From an uncultured Bacteroides sp. (GTDB taxonomy: Bacteria > Bacteroidota > Bacteroidia > Bacteroidales > Bacteroidaceae): a stretch of DNA of 61,779 nucleotides. Made by a program: the position numbers and the translations under genes. The DNA is taken from assembly GCA_900546355.1 (NCBI GenBank), contig URCM01000004.1:1-61779 (forward strand), in the 5' to 3' direction. Of the stretch, positions 17,830-26,794 are shown piece by piece (position 1 is the first letter of the stretch; every line of letters begins with the position of its first letter). Under the pieces are notes generated by a model. The model was given only the letters and a program-made list of their open reading frames with translations. It ran no database searches and had not been told where the DNA came from.

Positions 17830-18528
17830 TTAACGGCTGAAAAACGTTTCTATCCACTCATCGGTCACTTCTGTACGGGGGAGGTAATCGAGCGTATGAT
17901 TGACACACGCTATGGTTTTCGCATGGTGTAGCACGGTGCCTATATCGTGGCTCACCAGCATGATGGTATGTTCGCGGTTGATATCTTCTAACAATTCATA
18001 CAGGCGTTTCTCGAAACGCTTGTCGATGTAGGTATTGGGTTCGTCGAGAATCAACACTTGCGGATGCGACACCAGGGCACGTCCCAGCAAGGCACGTTGC
18101 AATTGTCCTCCGCTCAGCTGGCCGATGGGACGCTGTTCCAGCCCTTCCAGTCCCATGCGGGCAATGATGGTGCGGGTCTTTTCGTGGTGTTCTTTAGTGA
18201 ACGGGCGTAACAACGACTTTTGTTTGTTCAGTCCCGAAAGCACCACTTCGTAGACCGATATGGGAAATTTCTTGTCAATCGTAGTGTATTGGGGAAGATA
18301 GCCCATGCTGATTTCGGGTGTTTCTTTACCTTCACGGTAGAAACGGATGATACCTCTTGTGGGTTTGAGTAATCCTAACATGAGCTTGACCAGCGTGGTT
18401 TTCCCTCCTCCGTTAGGCCCGATGATGCCTACGAAGTCTTGTTCGCCGACGCTAAGGTTGATGTCTTCCAGCACCGTTTTGCGGTCGTATGCCGCCGAGA
18501 TATGTTCCAGTCGGATAAGCGGTTGCAT
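17830..18528 (-). CDS. znuC: Metal (Zn/Mn-type) ABC transporter ATP-binding protein
   Basis: This cytoplasmic ATPase powers a cluster 9-type metal importer. The 232-residue protein carries Walker A GPNGGGKTT at 37-45, signature LSGGQ at 138-142, Walker B LILDEP ending at residue 164 and the H-loop MLVSHD near 190. It starts 6 bases after the stop of znuA, so the two form an operon. The usual third gene, the membrane permease ZnuB/MntB, is not present on either side; tRNA-Ala follows on the same strand. Zinc versus manganese cannot be decided from the ATPase alone. Confidence 0.88.
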   Translation of the reverse strand: MQPLIRLEHISAAYDRKTVLEDINLSVGEQDFVGIIGPNGGGKTTLVKLMLGLLKPTRGIIRFYREGKETPEISMGYLPQYTTIDKKFPISVYEVVLSGLNKQKSLLRPFTKEHHEKTRTIIARMGLEGLEQRPIGQLSGGQLQRALLGRALVSHPQVLILDEPNTYIDKRFEKRLYELLEDINREHTIMLVSHDIGTVLHHAKTIACVNHTLDYLPRTEVTDEWIETFFSR

Positions 18529-18534
18529 ACGGCG

Positions 18535-19401
18535 TCAGGGTTGTTTTGCGGGTTCCGACAAGGCACGTGCCACGTGTAGCATCTCTTCTTCCCATCTATA
18601 ACTGAGCGGGTTGATGGTCACGATAGGGACGTCCAGCTCTTGGGCAATCATTTCGGCATTGCGTGTGTCAAACTCTTTTTGTACGAAGACAACTCGCACA
18701 TGCTGCTCGCGGCACCGGTTGATTAACGCTTTCAGTTGGGCGGGCGAAGGCTCTTTCCCTCCTTCTTCGATGCTGATTTGGGTCAGTCCGTAGTCTCGTG
18801 CGAAATACGAAAGGGCAGGATGGTAAATCAGGAAACTTTTTTCGCCTTTCTCCAGGCAAGCAAGGATTTTTTCGTCGGTTTGCTTGAGCGAAGTGCCGAG
18901 CCGGGTAAAACGTGTCATGTATTCTTCTTTGTGTTCCGGGTCGATTTGGCACAGAGCCTGGCAGATATTGGCGGAGATGGTATATGCATTGCGCACGGAG
19001 TTCCACGTGTGCGGTTCTACGCCGCCGTGGTGTGCATGGGCTTCCTCTTTGGTTTCGTTTATCAGCGTGATGCCTTCCGAAAGGTTGAAGAAAGGCACGT
19101 CGGGGGCGTTTTGCTTCAATTTGTCTGTCCAGGTAAGCTCATATCCGATGTATCCCGCCCGCAAGAAGGCACGGCTTTGGTTTAACGCGACCATCTGTTG
19201 CGGGGTAGGGTCATAGGTTTCGGGGCTGCTTCCTTCGGGCACCAGGCTGACTATGCGGAAGCGGTCGCCCGCAATGGCTTCGGCAAAATGCCGTAAAGGT
19301 TCGATGCTGACGGTAATGGCCGGCTTTTTATCTTCGGCCTTCGGCTTGCTTCCGCACGCCGTAAGCAGCAGGGCGAATAAAAGATATAGATATGGTTTCA
19401 T
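18535..19401 (-). CDS. znuA: Metal ABC transporter substrate-binding lipoprotein
   Basis: This periplasmic cluster A-I solute-binding protein would bind divalent metal, probably zinc, and deliver it to the importer. The start at 19401 (MKPYLYLL) gives 288 residues with lipobox LLTAC (Cys16); a longer frame start at 19452 lies upstream of the promoter-like site and is rejected. Metal ligands expected in the family are visible. A His-rich acidic loop EEAHAHHGGVEPHTW includes the conserved GxxPHTW-like His, with YHPALSYFARDYG (second His) and the C-terminal half FDTRNAEMIAQELDV. The His-rich loop favours zinc. A TATTTTTG -7 element lies 29 bases upstream. Confidence 0.87.
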   Translation of the reverse strand: MKPYLYLLFALLLTACGSKPKAEDKKPAITVSIEPLRHFAEAIAGDRFRIVSLVPEGSSPETYDPTPQQMVALNQSRAFLRAGYIGYELTWTDKLKQNAPDVPFFNLSEGITLINETKEEAHAHHGGVEPHTWNSVRNAYTISANICQALCQIDPEHKEEYMTRFTRLGTSLKQTDEKILACLEKGEKSFLIYHPALSYFARDYGLTQISIEEGGKEPSPAQLKALINRCREQHVRVVFVQKEFDTRNAEMIAQELDVPIVTINPLSYRWEEEMLHVARALSEPAKQP

Positions 19402-19429
19402 ACGTTTTCTCTCTTGATGATTTCGGGTA

Positions 19430-19437
19430 CAAAAATA
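19430..19437 (-). promoter_or_regulatory. Predicted -7 element for znuA
   Basis: The minus strand reads TATTTTTG, a full TAnnTTTG match 29 bases before the znuA ATG. The 23-bp-period array B starts 28 bases further upstream, so it could hold an operator for this promoter. Confidence 0.55.
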
Positions 19438-19464
19438 GTCATAATTGCCCAATTAATTGCATCC

Positions 19465-19556
19465 GCCGATGAATATATACTGACTTTGCCGATGAATATA
19501 TCTTCGTTGGCAGTTTCAGTATATGTGAAACCGCTCCCGAAGTATATATCCGTTGG
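19465..19556. repeat. Tandem array B, 23-bp period
   Basis: Four consecutive 23-base units start at 19465, 19488, 19511 and 19534. Each has TATAT at the same offset (19474, 19497, 19520, 19543). Units 1 and 2 share GCCGATGAATATAT, and units 2 and 4 end in CGTTGG. Unit 3 contains the inverted repeat GTTTCA-N7-TGAAAC, reminiscent of the array A core. The array fills the divergent gap between znuA and the methyltransferase gene. Confidence 0.7.
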
Positions 19557-19690
19557 CGGGGCAAATAGAGCGGTCAGGCAGGTTTAGCGGCTTGCCAATC
19601 GCTATTTCTTGCCAATATCCTTAAAGAAGCTTAACGAAACGGGATTCCTAACTGATTTATTTGTTAATTTGCACCAAATTAGGGAATAGA

Positions 19691-20596
19691 GTGAACAAGT
19701 TGCACATAGATACATGTCCGCTTTGCGGGAACAAACGTTTCGAGAAGGTGATGACCTGCACCGACCATTACGCCACAAATGAACCGTTCGACATTTGCCG
19801 GTGTATGTCGTGCGGATTCCTTTTTACGCAAGACGTGCCCGATGAAAGCGAGATAGGACGCTATTACGAGTCGCCCGATTACATTTCGCATACCGATACG
19901 CGCAAAGGGCTTGCCAACCGGTTGTATCACTACGTAAGGCAATACATGCTCCGGCGCAAGGCTCATCTGATAAAAAGATGTTGCGGGCTGAGCCGGGGAC
20001 GCTTGTTGGATATCGGTACGGGTACAGGGTATTTCCCTCACTTCATGAGCCAGCGCGGCTGGAGGATATCCGCCATCGAGAAAAGTCCGCAGGCAAGGGC
20101 TTTCGCGCGTGAGCGTTTCGGGCTGGAAGTAGATGCGCCGGAAGCTTTGGGCGGATATGAGGAGAAATCGTTTGACGTGGTGACGTTGTGGCATGTGATG
20201 GAGCATTTGCAGCATCTGAACGAGACGTGGGAACGGCTTTATTCCTTATTGGATGAACGGGGCATTTTAGTGGTGGCTGTACCTAACCCTACATCGTTCG
20301 ACGCGCGTTACTATAAAGAAAGGTGGGCGGCATACGATGTGCCTCGTCATTTGTGGCATTTCGCTCCGGCGGTGATGCAGCAGTTTGGAGCCAAACACGG
20401 GTTCACGTTGGTAGAGCGGCATCCGATGCCGTTTGATGCGTTTTATGTGTCGATGCTTTCGGAAAGATACCGGAACAGCGGTTTGCCTTTCGTGAAAGGA
20501 ATGTTTAGCGGGATAGAGGCAGGGCTGGCTTCGGCGGTGAAGAAAGAACGGAGCAGTTCGATGATTTATGTGTTTCAGAAAAAAGTGAAGGCATGA
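19691..20596 (+). CDS. Class I SAM-dependent methyltransferase with N-terminal zinc-ribbon
   Basis: The product of about 301 residues begins with a zinc-ribbon-like region: Cys9-x2-Cys12 (TCPLCG) and Cys38-x2-Cys41 (CMSCG). A class I methyltransferase core follows, with motif I LLDIGTGTGYF near residue 110 and VVTLWHVMEHLQHL (motif IV region). Proteins of this type occur in sugar-methylation and envelope contexts, but the substrate is unknown. A GTG start at 19691 is chosen because a TTAATTTG -7-like element at about 19663 leaves room for a short leader; the frame is open further upstream only to a TTG. It overlaps ftsX by 4 bases, so it heads the ftsX operon. Confidence 0.8.
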   Translation: MNKLHIDTCPLCGNKRFEKVMTCTDHYATNEPFDICRCMSCGFLFTQDVPDESEIGRYYESPDYISHTDTRKGLANRLYHYVRQYMLRRKAHLIKRCCGLSRGRLLDIGTGTGYFPHFMSQRGWRISAIEKSPQARAFARERFGLEVDAPEALGGYEEKSFDVVTLWHVMEHLQHLNETWERLYSLLDERGILVVAVPNPTSFDARYYKERWAAYDVPRHLWHFAPAVMQQFGAKHGFTLVERHPMPFDAFYVSMLSERYRNSGLPFVKGMFSGIEAGLASAVKKERSSSMIYVFQKKVKA

Positions 20597-21462
20597 GCAG
20601 AAGGTCGGGGGCATGGATTGACATGCAGTTCATTACGGCAAGTATCAGCACCATGCTGGTGTTGCTGTTGCTGGGCGCGGTCGTGTTTTTCGTATTGGCG
20701 GCGAACAATCTTTCTGTATACGTGCGCGAGAATATCGCTTTTTCGGTATTGGTGAGCGATGACATGAAAGAAACCGACATCCTGCGTTTCCAAAAAGAGC
20801 TGAACGCCAAACCCTACGTGAAGCATACCGATTACATTTCGAAGAAACAGGCTCTTGCCGAGCAATCGGAAGCGATGGGCACCGACCCTGCGGAATTCTT
20901 AGGCTATAATCCGTTTACCGCTTCGATAGAGGTGCGGCTGAATGCCGATTATGCCAATTCGGACAGTGTGGCTTGGATAAAGGATGAGATATTATCGAAC
21001 AAAGAGGTTATCGAGATTAATTATCCGCAAGACTTGTTGGATGCCGTCAACCGGAATATCCGTAAAATCAGTTTGATATTGCTGGGGATTGCCGCTTTGC
21101 TGGCACTGATTTCGTTTGCCTTGATAAACAACACCATCCGCTTGACTATTTATTCCCAGCGTTTCCTGATAAATACCATGAAACTGGTAGGGGCGAGTTG
21201 GGCGTTTATCCGTCGTCCTTTCCTGAAGCGGAATGCGTGGGTAGGCATTCTGGCAGGTATAATGGCCGATACGGTTCTGGCGGTGATAGCGTACGCCTTG
21301 GTGCGTTACGAGCCTGATTTATTGGCGATAGTGACGCCCGAAGTGATGATAACCGTGATGGGAGTCGTGTTTTTGTTTGGTGTGGTGATAACGACGCTTT
21401 GTGCCTTGGTGTCTATCAACCGTTATTTGCGGATGAAAACAAATGAGTTGTATTATAACTAA
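20593..21462 (+). CDS. ftsX: Cell division protein FtsX
   Basis: FtsX is the membrane half of the FtsEX complex that controls peptidoglycan hydrolases at the division site. The 289-residue protein has one helix near the N-terminus (about 15-40), a periplasmic domain (about 45-155) and three C-terminal helices (about 160-190, 215-240, 255-280), the classical FtsX layout. NTIRLTIYSQRFLINTMKLVGA is the conserved cytoplasmic loop that contacts FtsE. The ATG overlaps the stop of the methyltransferase. ftsE is not adjacent, which is normal in Bacteroidota. Confidence 0.9.
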   Translation: MSRRSGAWIDMQFITASISTMLVLLLLGAVVFFVLAANNLSVYVRENIAFSVLVSDDMKETDILRFQKELNAKPYVKHTDYISKKQALAEQSEAMGTDPAEFLGYNPFTASIEVRLNADYANSDSVAWIKDEILSNKEVIEINYPQDLLDAVNRNIRKISLILLGIAALLALISFALINNTIRLTIYSQRFLINTMKLVGASWAFIRRPFLKRNAWVGILAGIMADTVLAVIAYALVRYEPDLLAIVTPEVMITVMGVVFLFGVVITTLCALVSINRYLRMKTNELYYN

Positions 21463-21483
21463 ATCTTGAAAAATAGAAACGGA

Positions 21484-21738
21484 ATGGATAAAAAGAACTT
21501 TGCTTTTGACAAGACCAATTATCTGCTGCTGGCGGCGGGTATGGTCGTGATTATCATTGGCTTTTTGCTGATGTCGGGACCTGGTTCCACCGAAACGGTT
21601 TTCGAACCAGACATTTTTAGTGTGCGCCGTATCAAGGTGGCACCGGTTGTTTGTTTCTTGGGATTTGTTTTTATGATATATGGCATACTCCGCAAGCCCA
21701 AAGATGGTGCGGAAGAAACTCAAAACGAAAATAACTGA
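21484..21738 (+). CDS. DUF3098 small membrane protein
   Basis: An 84-residue protein with two hydrophobic helices (about residues 12-30 and 53-72) separated by a short loop, [19 protein letters not shown]3098 proteins sit between ftsX and uppP in most Bacteroidota, which points to an envelope or division role, but none has been assigned here. ATG 21484 (MDKKNFAF) is chosen over an upstream TTG. Its stop overlaps the uppP start (TGATG). Confidence 0.85.
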   Translation: MDKKNFAFDKTNYLLLAAGMVVIIIGFLLMSGPGSTETVFEPDIFSVRRIKVAPVVCFLGFVFMIYGILRKPKDGAEETQNENN

Positions 21739-22595
21739 TGGAAGGAGATTTGAATTTATTGCAGACAATCGTCATAGCGATTGTCGAAGGACTGACCGAG
21801 TTTTTGCCTGTTTCCTCTACAGGCCACATGATTATTGCGCAAAACGTGTTGGGAGTGGAAAGTACCGAGTTTGTAAAGGCGTTTACGTTCATCATTCAGT
21901 TTGGCGCCATCCTGTCGGTAGTGTGTTTGTACTGGAAACGTTTTTTCCGCCTGAACCATACGCCTGCCCCCGAAGGTGCACCGGCATGGAAACGTTTTTT
22001 GCATACGTATGACTTTTATTGGAAATTGCTGGTTGCGTTCATTCCTGCCGCGGTGCTCGGACTGTTGTTCAGCGATATGATTGATGCGATGCTGGAAAGC
22101 GTTACGGTAGTAGCGGTCATGCTGATAGTGGGAGGCGTATTCATGTTGTTTTGCGATAAGATTTTCGGAAACGGAAGCGAAAAGACTGAAATGACAGAGA
22201 AGCGCGCTTTTGTCATCGGTTTGTTTCAGTGTATTTCGATGATTCCGGGAGTGTCACGTTCCATGGCGACTATTGTAGGCGGTATGGCTCAGAAGCTTAC
22301 CCGCAAAGCTGCCGCAGAGTTTTCGTTCTTCCTGGCTGTGCCTACCATGTTCGCGGCTACGGTGTATAAGATGGCGAAGCTTTTTATGGATGGCGGGACG
22401 GAAATCATTACGGCAAATATGGAAGCGTTGGTAGTAGGCAATGTGGTGGCTTTCATTGTTGCTATGCTGGCCATCAAGTTTTTTATCAGCTTCGTGACGA
22501 AATACGGGTTTGCCGCTTTCGGATGGTACCGCATCATTGTAGGGGGCGTGATTTTGGTGATGACCGCTTTGGGGTATAATTTAGAACTGGCTTGA
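21738..22595 (+). CDS. uppP: Undecaprenyl-diphosphatase (BacA type)
   Basis: This membrane enzyme dephosphorylates undecaprenyl pyrophosphate to regenerate the lipid carrier for peptidoglycan and surface polysaccharides. The 285-residue protein shows both family signatures: [14 protein letters not shown] at residues 17-30 and [13 protein letters not shown] near residue 175, within about eight hydrophobic helices. The length is normal. It is translationally coupled to the genes on both sides, since the start overlaps the previous stop and the stop overlaps the truB start. Confidence 0.95.
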   Translation: MEGDLNLLQTIVIAIVEGLTEFLPVSSTGHMIIAQNVLGVESTEFVKAFTFIIQFGAILSVVCLYWKRFFRLNHTPAPEGAPAWKRFLHTYDFYWKLLVAFIPAAVLGLLFSDMIDAMLESVTVVAVMLIVGGVFMLFCDKIFGNGSEKTEMTEKRAFVIGLFQCISMIPGVSRSMATIVGGMAQKLTRKAAAEFSFFLAVPTMFAATVYKMAKLFMDGGTEIITANMEALVVGNVVAFIVAMLAIKFFISFVTKYGFAAFGWYRIIVGGVILVMTALGYNLELA

Positions 22596-23302
22596 TGAAC
22601 TTTAAGAAAGGAGAAGTGTTGTATTTTGACAAGCCGTACCGATGGACATCGTTTGCGCTTGTCAATAAAGTGAGATACCATATCAGCCGCAGGTTGGGCG
22701 TGAAGAAGATTAAGGTGGGACACGCCGGGACGCTCGATCCGCTGGCTACGGGAGTGATGATTGTGTGTACCGGAAAGGCGACAAAGCGTATCGAAGAATT
22801 CCAGTATCACACGAAAGAATACATTGCCACCTTGCAATTAGGGGCTACTACTCCGTCGTATGATTTGGAAAAGGAAATCGACGCCACGTTTCCTACCGGG
22901 CATATCACACGTGAATTGGTAGAGGAGACATTGCAACGGTTTGTCGGTACTATCGAGCAGGTTCCTCCTGTTTTTTCTGCTTGCAAAGTAGACGGAAAAC
23001 GGGCGTACGAGCTTGCGCGCAAAGGTGATGAAGTGCAGTTGAGGCCTAAAACGTTGGTTATAGACGAAATAGAACTATTGGCGTACAACTTGCCCGAGAT
23101 AAAGATACGCGTGGTGTGTAGCAAAGGGACTTATATTCGTGCCCTGGCGCGCGACATCGGCGAAGCCTTGCATAGTGGAGCGCATCTCACCGGGCTTATC
23201 CGTACCAGGGTGGGCGAAGTGACTTTGGACCGCTGCATGAAAGTAGAAGATTTTGAAGACTGGCTGGGCCAGCAGGAGATAGAAGAAGAGGTGATCAGTT
23301 GA
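22595..23302 (+). CDS. truB: tRNA pseudouridine(55) synthase
   Basis: TruB isomerises U55 to pseudouridine in the T-loop of tRNAs. The 235-residue protein contains the catalytic motif GHAGTLDPLATG with Asp48, and later GTYIRALARDIG. It is shorter than the E. coli enzyme (about 314) because the C-terminal PUA domain is missing, as usual in Bacteroidota. ATG at 22595 overlaps the uppP stop; a TTG codon just before it is an unlikely start. Confidence 0.94.
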   Translation: MNFKKGEVLYFDKPYRWTSFALVNKVRYHISRRLGVKKIKVGHAGTLDPLATGVMIVCTGKATKRIEEFQYHTKEYIATLQLGATTPSYDLEKEIDATFPTGHITRELVEETLQRFVGTIEQVPPVFSACKVDGKRAYELARKGDEVQLRPKTLVIDEIELLAYNLPEIKIRVVCSKGTYIRALARDIGEALHSGAHLTGLIRTRVGEVTLDRCMKVEDFEDWLGQQEIEEEVIS

Positions 23303-23353
23303 CTACGAATTGGTCACTGGATGTAATAATCGAATAAAGGAAAGGATAAGAAG

Positions 23354-24409
23354 ATGAAACTGTCACAATTTAAATTCAAGCTGCCGGAAGAGAAGATTGC
23401 CTTGCATCCGGTGAAGTACAGAGATGAGTCCCGCTTGATGGTAGTGCATAAGTCTACCGGTGCAATCGAGCACGTGGCATTCAAGGATATTTTGAATTAT
23501 TTTGACGATGGGGACGCGTTCCTCTTCAATGATACAAAAGTGTTTCCCGCCCGTCTGTTCGGAAATAAAGAGAAAACCGGAGCGCGTATCGAGGTGTTCT
23601 TGTTGCGCGAGTTGAATGAAGAATTGCGTTTATGGGACGTGCTGGTAGACCCGGCACGTAAGATACGTATCGGTAATAAATTGTACTTTGGCGACGACGA
23701 CTCGATGGTAGCCGAGGTGATAGACAACACCACTTCGCGCGGACGTACGCTCCGCTTCCTTTACGATGGCCCGCACGATGAATTTAAGAAAGCATTGTAT
23801 GCGTTGGGAGAACCGCCTCTTCCTCCTTTTATCCGTCGCCCGGCGGAACCGGAAGATACAGAACGCTTTCAGACTATTTTTGCCAAAAACGAAGGCGCGG
23901 TTACCGTGCCTGCCGCCGGGCTTCACTTTAGCCGTGAGCTGATGAAACGCATGGAGATAAAGGGAATCAATCTGGCCTTCTTGACCATGCATTGCGGATT
24001 GGGATGTTTCCGTGACATCGACGTGGAAGACCTCACCAAACATAAGATGGATTCGGAACAGATGTTCATCAATGCCGAAGCGTGCCGCATCGTGAATGGT
24101 GCAAAGGAGAGCGGGCATAAAGTGTGCGTAGTAGGAACCAGTGTGGCTCGTGCCGTAGAGACAGCTACAGGAACCGACGGCCGCTTGAAAGAATACGAAG
24201 GCTGGACGAATAAATTTATTTTCCCGCCATACGATTTCGTGTTGCCCGATGCCATGGTGACCAACTTCCACATGCCGCTTTCTACCATGTTGATGTTGGT
24301 ATGTTCGTATGGCGGATACGAACTGGTGATGGATGCCTACGATGTGGCGTTGAAAGAAAATTACCGTTTCGGTACATACGGAGATGCCATGCTGATTTTG
24401 AATAAATAA
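23354..24409 (+). CDS. queA: tRNA preQ1(34) S-adenosylmethionine ribosyltransferase-isomerase
   Basis: QueA adds the ribosyl group of SAM to preQ1 in tRNA, making epoxyqueuosine. The 351-residue protein has the conserved stretches [23 protein letters not shown] and [14 protein letters not shown], and near the end [20 protein letters not shown]. The length agrees with the family (about 350). It is the fifth gene of the ftsX cluster, 51 bases after truB. No other queuosine genes are in the window. Confidence 0.95.
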   Translation: MKLSQFKFKLPEEKIALHPVKYRDESRLMVVHKSTGAIEHVAFKDILNYFDDGDAFLFNDTKVFPARLFGNKEKTGARIEVFLLRELNEELRLWDVLVDPARKIRIGNKLYFGDDDSMVAEVIDNTTSRGRTLRFLYDGPHDEFKKALYALGEPPLPPFIRRPAEPEDTERFQTIFAKNEGAVTVPAAGLHFSRELMKRMEIKGINLAFLTMHCGLGCFRDIDVEDLTKHKMDSEQMFINAEACRIVNGAKESGHKVCVVGTSVARAVETATGTDGRLKEYEGWTNKFIFPPYDFVLPDAMVTNFHMPLSTMLMLVCSYGGYELVMDAYDVALKENYRFGTYGDAMLILNK

Positions 24410-24418
24410 TTTGGGGGA

Positions 24419-24898
24419 ATGGCAATCGTTTATTTAGGATTGGGCACCAACTTAGGAGATAAAACGGCGAATCTGCATACTGCCGTACACCAGATAGAAG
24501 AGAAGATAGGGAACGTGGTTTCCCTATCTTCTATTTATGAGACCGCTCCGTGGGGATTTGATTCAGAAAATAGCTTTTTGAATGCGGCGGTAAGGGTGGA
24601 GACCACTTTGTCGCCACAAGAAGTCTTGCACAGGACACAAGAAATAGAACGTTCCATGGGCAGGACGCAAAAATCCGAACAAGGCGTTTACCACGACCGT
24701 GTCATCGATATAGACCTCCTATTATATAATAAGGTGGTGATGCATACCTCTGAATTGGTTCTTCCCCATCCCCTCATGCTCCAGCGTGAATTTGTGATGA
24801 AACCTTTGGTGGAGATTGCACCGGATGTGGTTCATCCGGTATTAGGAAAGAAGCTGGGTGAGATAGATGTCCGTGTCTGCCTCAATCTTCAGTGGTGA
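24419..24898 (+). CDS. folK: 2-amino-4-hydroxy-6-hydroxymethyldihydropteridine pyrophosphokinase
   Basis: HPPK transfers pyrophosphate from ATP to hydroxymethyldihydropterin in folate synthesis. The 159-residue protein begins YLGLGTNLGDKTANL, has ETAPWGF for pterin contacts, and HDRVIDIDLLLY with the acidic pair that binds magnesium. It is nine bases after queA and is the last gene of the plus-strand cluster; argH ends 12 bases beyond on the other strand with no separate terminator visible. Confidence 0.93.
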   Translation: MAIVYLGLGTNLGDKTANLHTAVHQIEEKIGNVVSLSSIYETAPWGFDSENSFLNAAVRVETTLSPQEVLHRTQEIERSMGRTQKSEQGVYHDRVIDIDLLLYNKVVMHTSELVLPHPLMLQREFVMKPLVEIAPDVVHPVLGKKLGEIDVRVCLNLQW

Positions 24899-24910
24899 AA
24901 AAAAGCAAGC

Positions 24911-26251
24911 TCAGCGTCCCAATAACGCTTTCTCGGCTTGATTGACGTGTTCGAAGTCGAAACCATTCATCACTTGGTTCATCAGTGCTTCGATTTTATC
25001 GTTACACAGGTTCCCGATGCTTCCGGCATGGGTGTGATGTACTTCTTTGGCATGAGTGAACTTGCCCGCTTCAATATCCAGACCTACTTTCTTGTAAGCG
25101 TCGCGGAACGGCATTCCCTCAGCGGCTAAGCGGTTCACTTCTTCTACGCTGAACATATACAGATACTTGTCATCGTCCAGGATGTGTTCGTTTACCTTGA
25201 TGCGCTCCATGATGTATGCCGACATCTGCAAGCAATCGAGCAATTCTCCGAAGGCAGGAAGGAATACTTCCTTGATAATCTGTAAATCACGGAAATACCC
25301 CGAAGGCAGGTTGTTCATAATCATCATAATCTGCTGGGGCAAAGACTGGATTTTATTGCATTTGGCACGGGTCAGCTCGAACACATCGGGGTTCTTCTTG
25401 TGCGGCATGATGCTGGAGCCGGTGGTGCATTCATCGGGGAGCTTTACGAAACCGAAGTTCTGGCAACTGAACATACATGCGTCGAACGCCATCTTCGAAA
25501 CCGTTCCGGCAATGGAAGCCAGTGCGAAAGCAACGTTACGTTCCATCTTTCCGCGTCCCATTTGCGCATAGACCACGTTGTAATTCATGGAGTCGAATCC
25601 CAACAAACGGGTGGTCATCTCTCTATCCAAAGGGAATGAAGAACCGTAGCCTGCGGCAGAGCCGAGCGGATTGCGGTTGCATACTTTATAGGCCGCTTGT
25701 AAGAACAGCATATCGTCTACCAGGCTTTCGGCGTATGCGCCAAACCAAAGCCCGAACGAAGAAGGCATGGCTATCTGCAAGTGGGTATATCCCGGCATCA
25801 GGATGTCTTTGTATTTATTACTTTGTGCAATCAAGACCTGGAAGAGGGTTTCAACCGCTTCCGCTACCTGCTTTAATTGCTCGCGGGTGAATAGTTTAAG
25901 GTCGACCAGCACCTGGTCGTTGCGTGAGCGTCCGCTATGAATCTTTTTGCCTATGTCGCCCAATTTGCGGGTCAGCATCAGTTCCACTTGCGAATGGACA
26001 TCCTCGATGCCGTCCTCAATCACAAATTCGCCTTTCTCTGCAGTGGCGTAAATTTGCTTCAGCTCTTCTAATAAAACGTCCAGTTCGTCTTTTTTTAACA
26101 GGCCGATGCTTTCCAACATGGTGATGTGTGCCATTGAGCCTAACACGTCGTGTTTTGCCAGATAGAGGTCTAATTCACGGTCTCTGCCTACGGTAAAGCG
26201 GTCGATTTCGGCATTTACCTGTACGTTCTTTTCCCACAGTTTTTGTCCCAT
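24911..26251 (-). CDS. argH: Argininosuccinate lyase
   Basis: ArgH cleaves argininosuccinate to arginine and fumarate in arginine synthesis. With the start at 26251 (MGQKLWEK) the protein has 446 residues. SGRSRNDQ is at 106-113, the catalytic His157 in GYTHLQ, and the fumarase-superfamily signature GSSIMPHKKNP at 278-288. The open frame extends upstream by 58 codons, but that extension overlaps the end of the SRPBCC gene and does not resemble the family. It lies 20 bases after that gene in the prmC-to-argH minus-strand cluster. Confidence 0.95.
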   Translation of the reverse strand: MGQKLWEKNVQVNAEIDRFTVGRDRELDLYLAKHDVLGSMAHITMLESIGLLKKDELDVLLEELKQIYATAEKGEFVIEDGIEDVHSQVELMLTRKLGDIGKKIHSGRSRNDQVLVDLKLFTREQLKQVAEAVETLFQVLIAQSNKYKDILMPGYTHLQIAMPSSFGLWFGAYAESLVDDMLFLQAAYKVCNRNPLGSAAGYGSSFPLDREMTTRLLGFDSMNYNVVYAQMGRGKMERNVAFALASIAGTVSKMAFDACMFSCQNFGFVKLPDECTTGSSIMPHKKNPDVFELTRAKCNKIQSLPQQIMMIMNNLPSGYFRDLQIIKEVFLPAFGELLDCLQMSAYIMERIKVNEHILDDDKYLYMFSVEEVNRLAAEGMPFRDAYKKVGLDIEAGKFTHAKEVHHTHAGSIGNLCNDKIEALMNQVMNGFDFEHVNQAEKALLGR

Positions 26252-26271
26252 ACGTCTTTTTGAGTTTTTGA

Positions 26272-26697
26272 TTAATAAGGAATCAAGGCAAGTATGTCCG
26301 CCAGTTTCTCTACTCCTTCCTGTAAAGGTTTGGAAACCATAGCTTTCATGAACGCATTGACTTCGGCCCGGATGGTTACTTTCATCTTTGCTTCCGCATC
26401 GCTTACCGGAAGAACCTGTATCCATAGGTTCATCGGAAGGGGAGTCCTGTCGCCTTCAAATTTGATGCACTTCATCGGTTCCCGTTCTATGATGCGGAGC
26501 GTCAGGCTGATGCCTTGCACCTTCAATGTCAAGGAGTCCTGGTCGAAAGACAAGTCTTCCACTTTGCCGGGGAATTTCGATTTCAGTTCGTCTAACCTTT
26601 CGCGTACAGAAGCCAGGTTGTTCAGGTCCGCCAGCTTGGTATATACTCGTTCTTGTGTATAAGGAACGTGTTTTACACTACTTTCAAATTGTACCAT
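26272..26697 (-). CDS. SRPBCC (START-like) domain protein
   Basis: The 141-residue protein shows the pattern of a polyketide cyclase/START-like fold: an N-terminal strand (MVQFESSVKHVPYTQERVY), a helix (LADLNNLASVRERL), a run of strands and a long C-terminal helix ending in EGVEKLADILALIPY. Such proteins bind small hydrophobic ligands, and no ligand can be predicted. It lies between pyrE and argH on the same strand, with a hairpin repeat (26714-26780) in the gap after pyrE. The role in this nucleotide and arginine context is unknown. Confidence 0.75.
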   Translation of the reverse strand: MVQFESSVKHVPYTQERVYTKLADLNNLASVRERLDELKSKFPGKVEDLSFDQDSLTLKVQGISLTLRIIEREPMKCIKFEGDRTPLPMNLWIQVLPVSDAEAKMKVTIRAEVNAFMKAMVSKPLQEGVEKLADILALIPY

Positions 26698-26713
26698 ATT
26701 TCTTTTTGATTGA

Positions 26714-26780
26714 ACATAAAAATACAGAGGTACAGGATTTTACCCTTTCTTATCCTGCACCTTTGTGTCTCTGTGTTCCG
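26714..26780. repeat. CAGAGACAC-type hairpin element, copy 2
   Basis: ATACAGAGGTACAGGAT (about 26722-26738) pairs imperfectly with ATCCTGCACCTTTGTGTCTCTGTGTTCC (from 26752). The outer arm GAACA near 26712 matches TGTTC near 26774. It sits between the pyrE stop and the SRPBCC start on the minus strand and is likely to terminate or attenuate pyrE transcription. Confidence 0.6.
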
Positions 26781-26794
26781 ATTCTTATGCTTTA

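Noticed and set aside
26252..26425. 58-codon N-terminal extension of argH
   Set aside because: It overlaps the coding end of the SRPBCC gene in another frame and does not resemble argininosuccinate lyases; ATG 26251 gives the family N-terminus.
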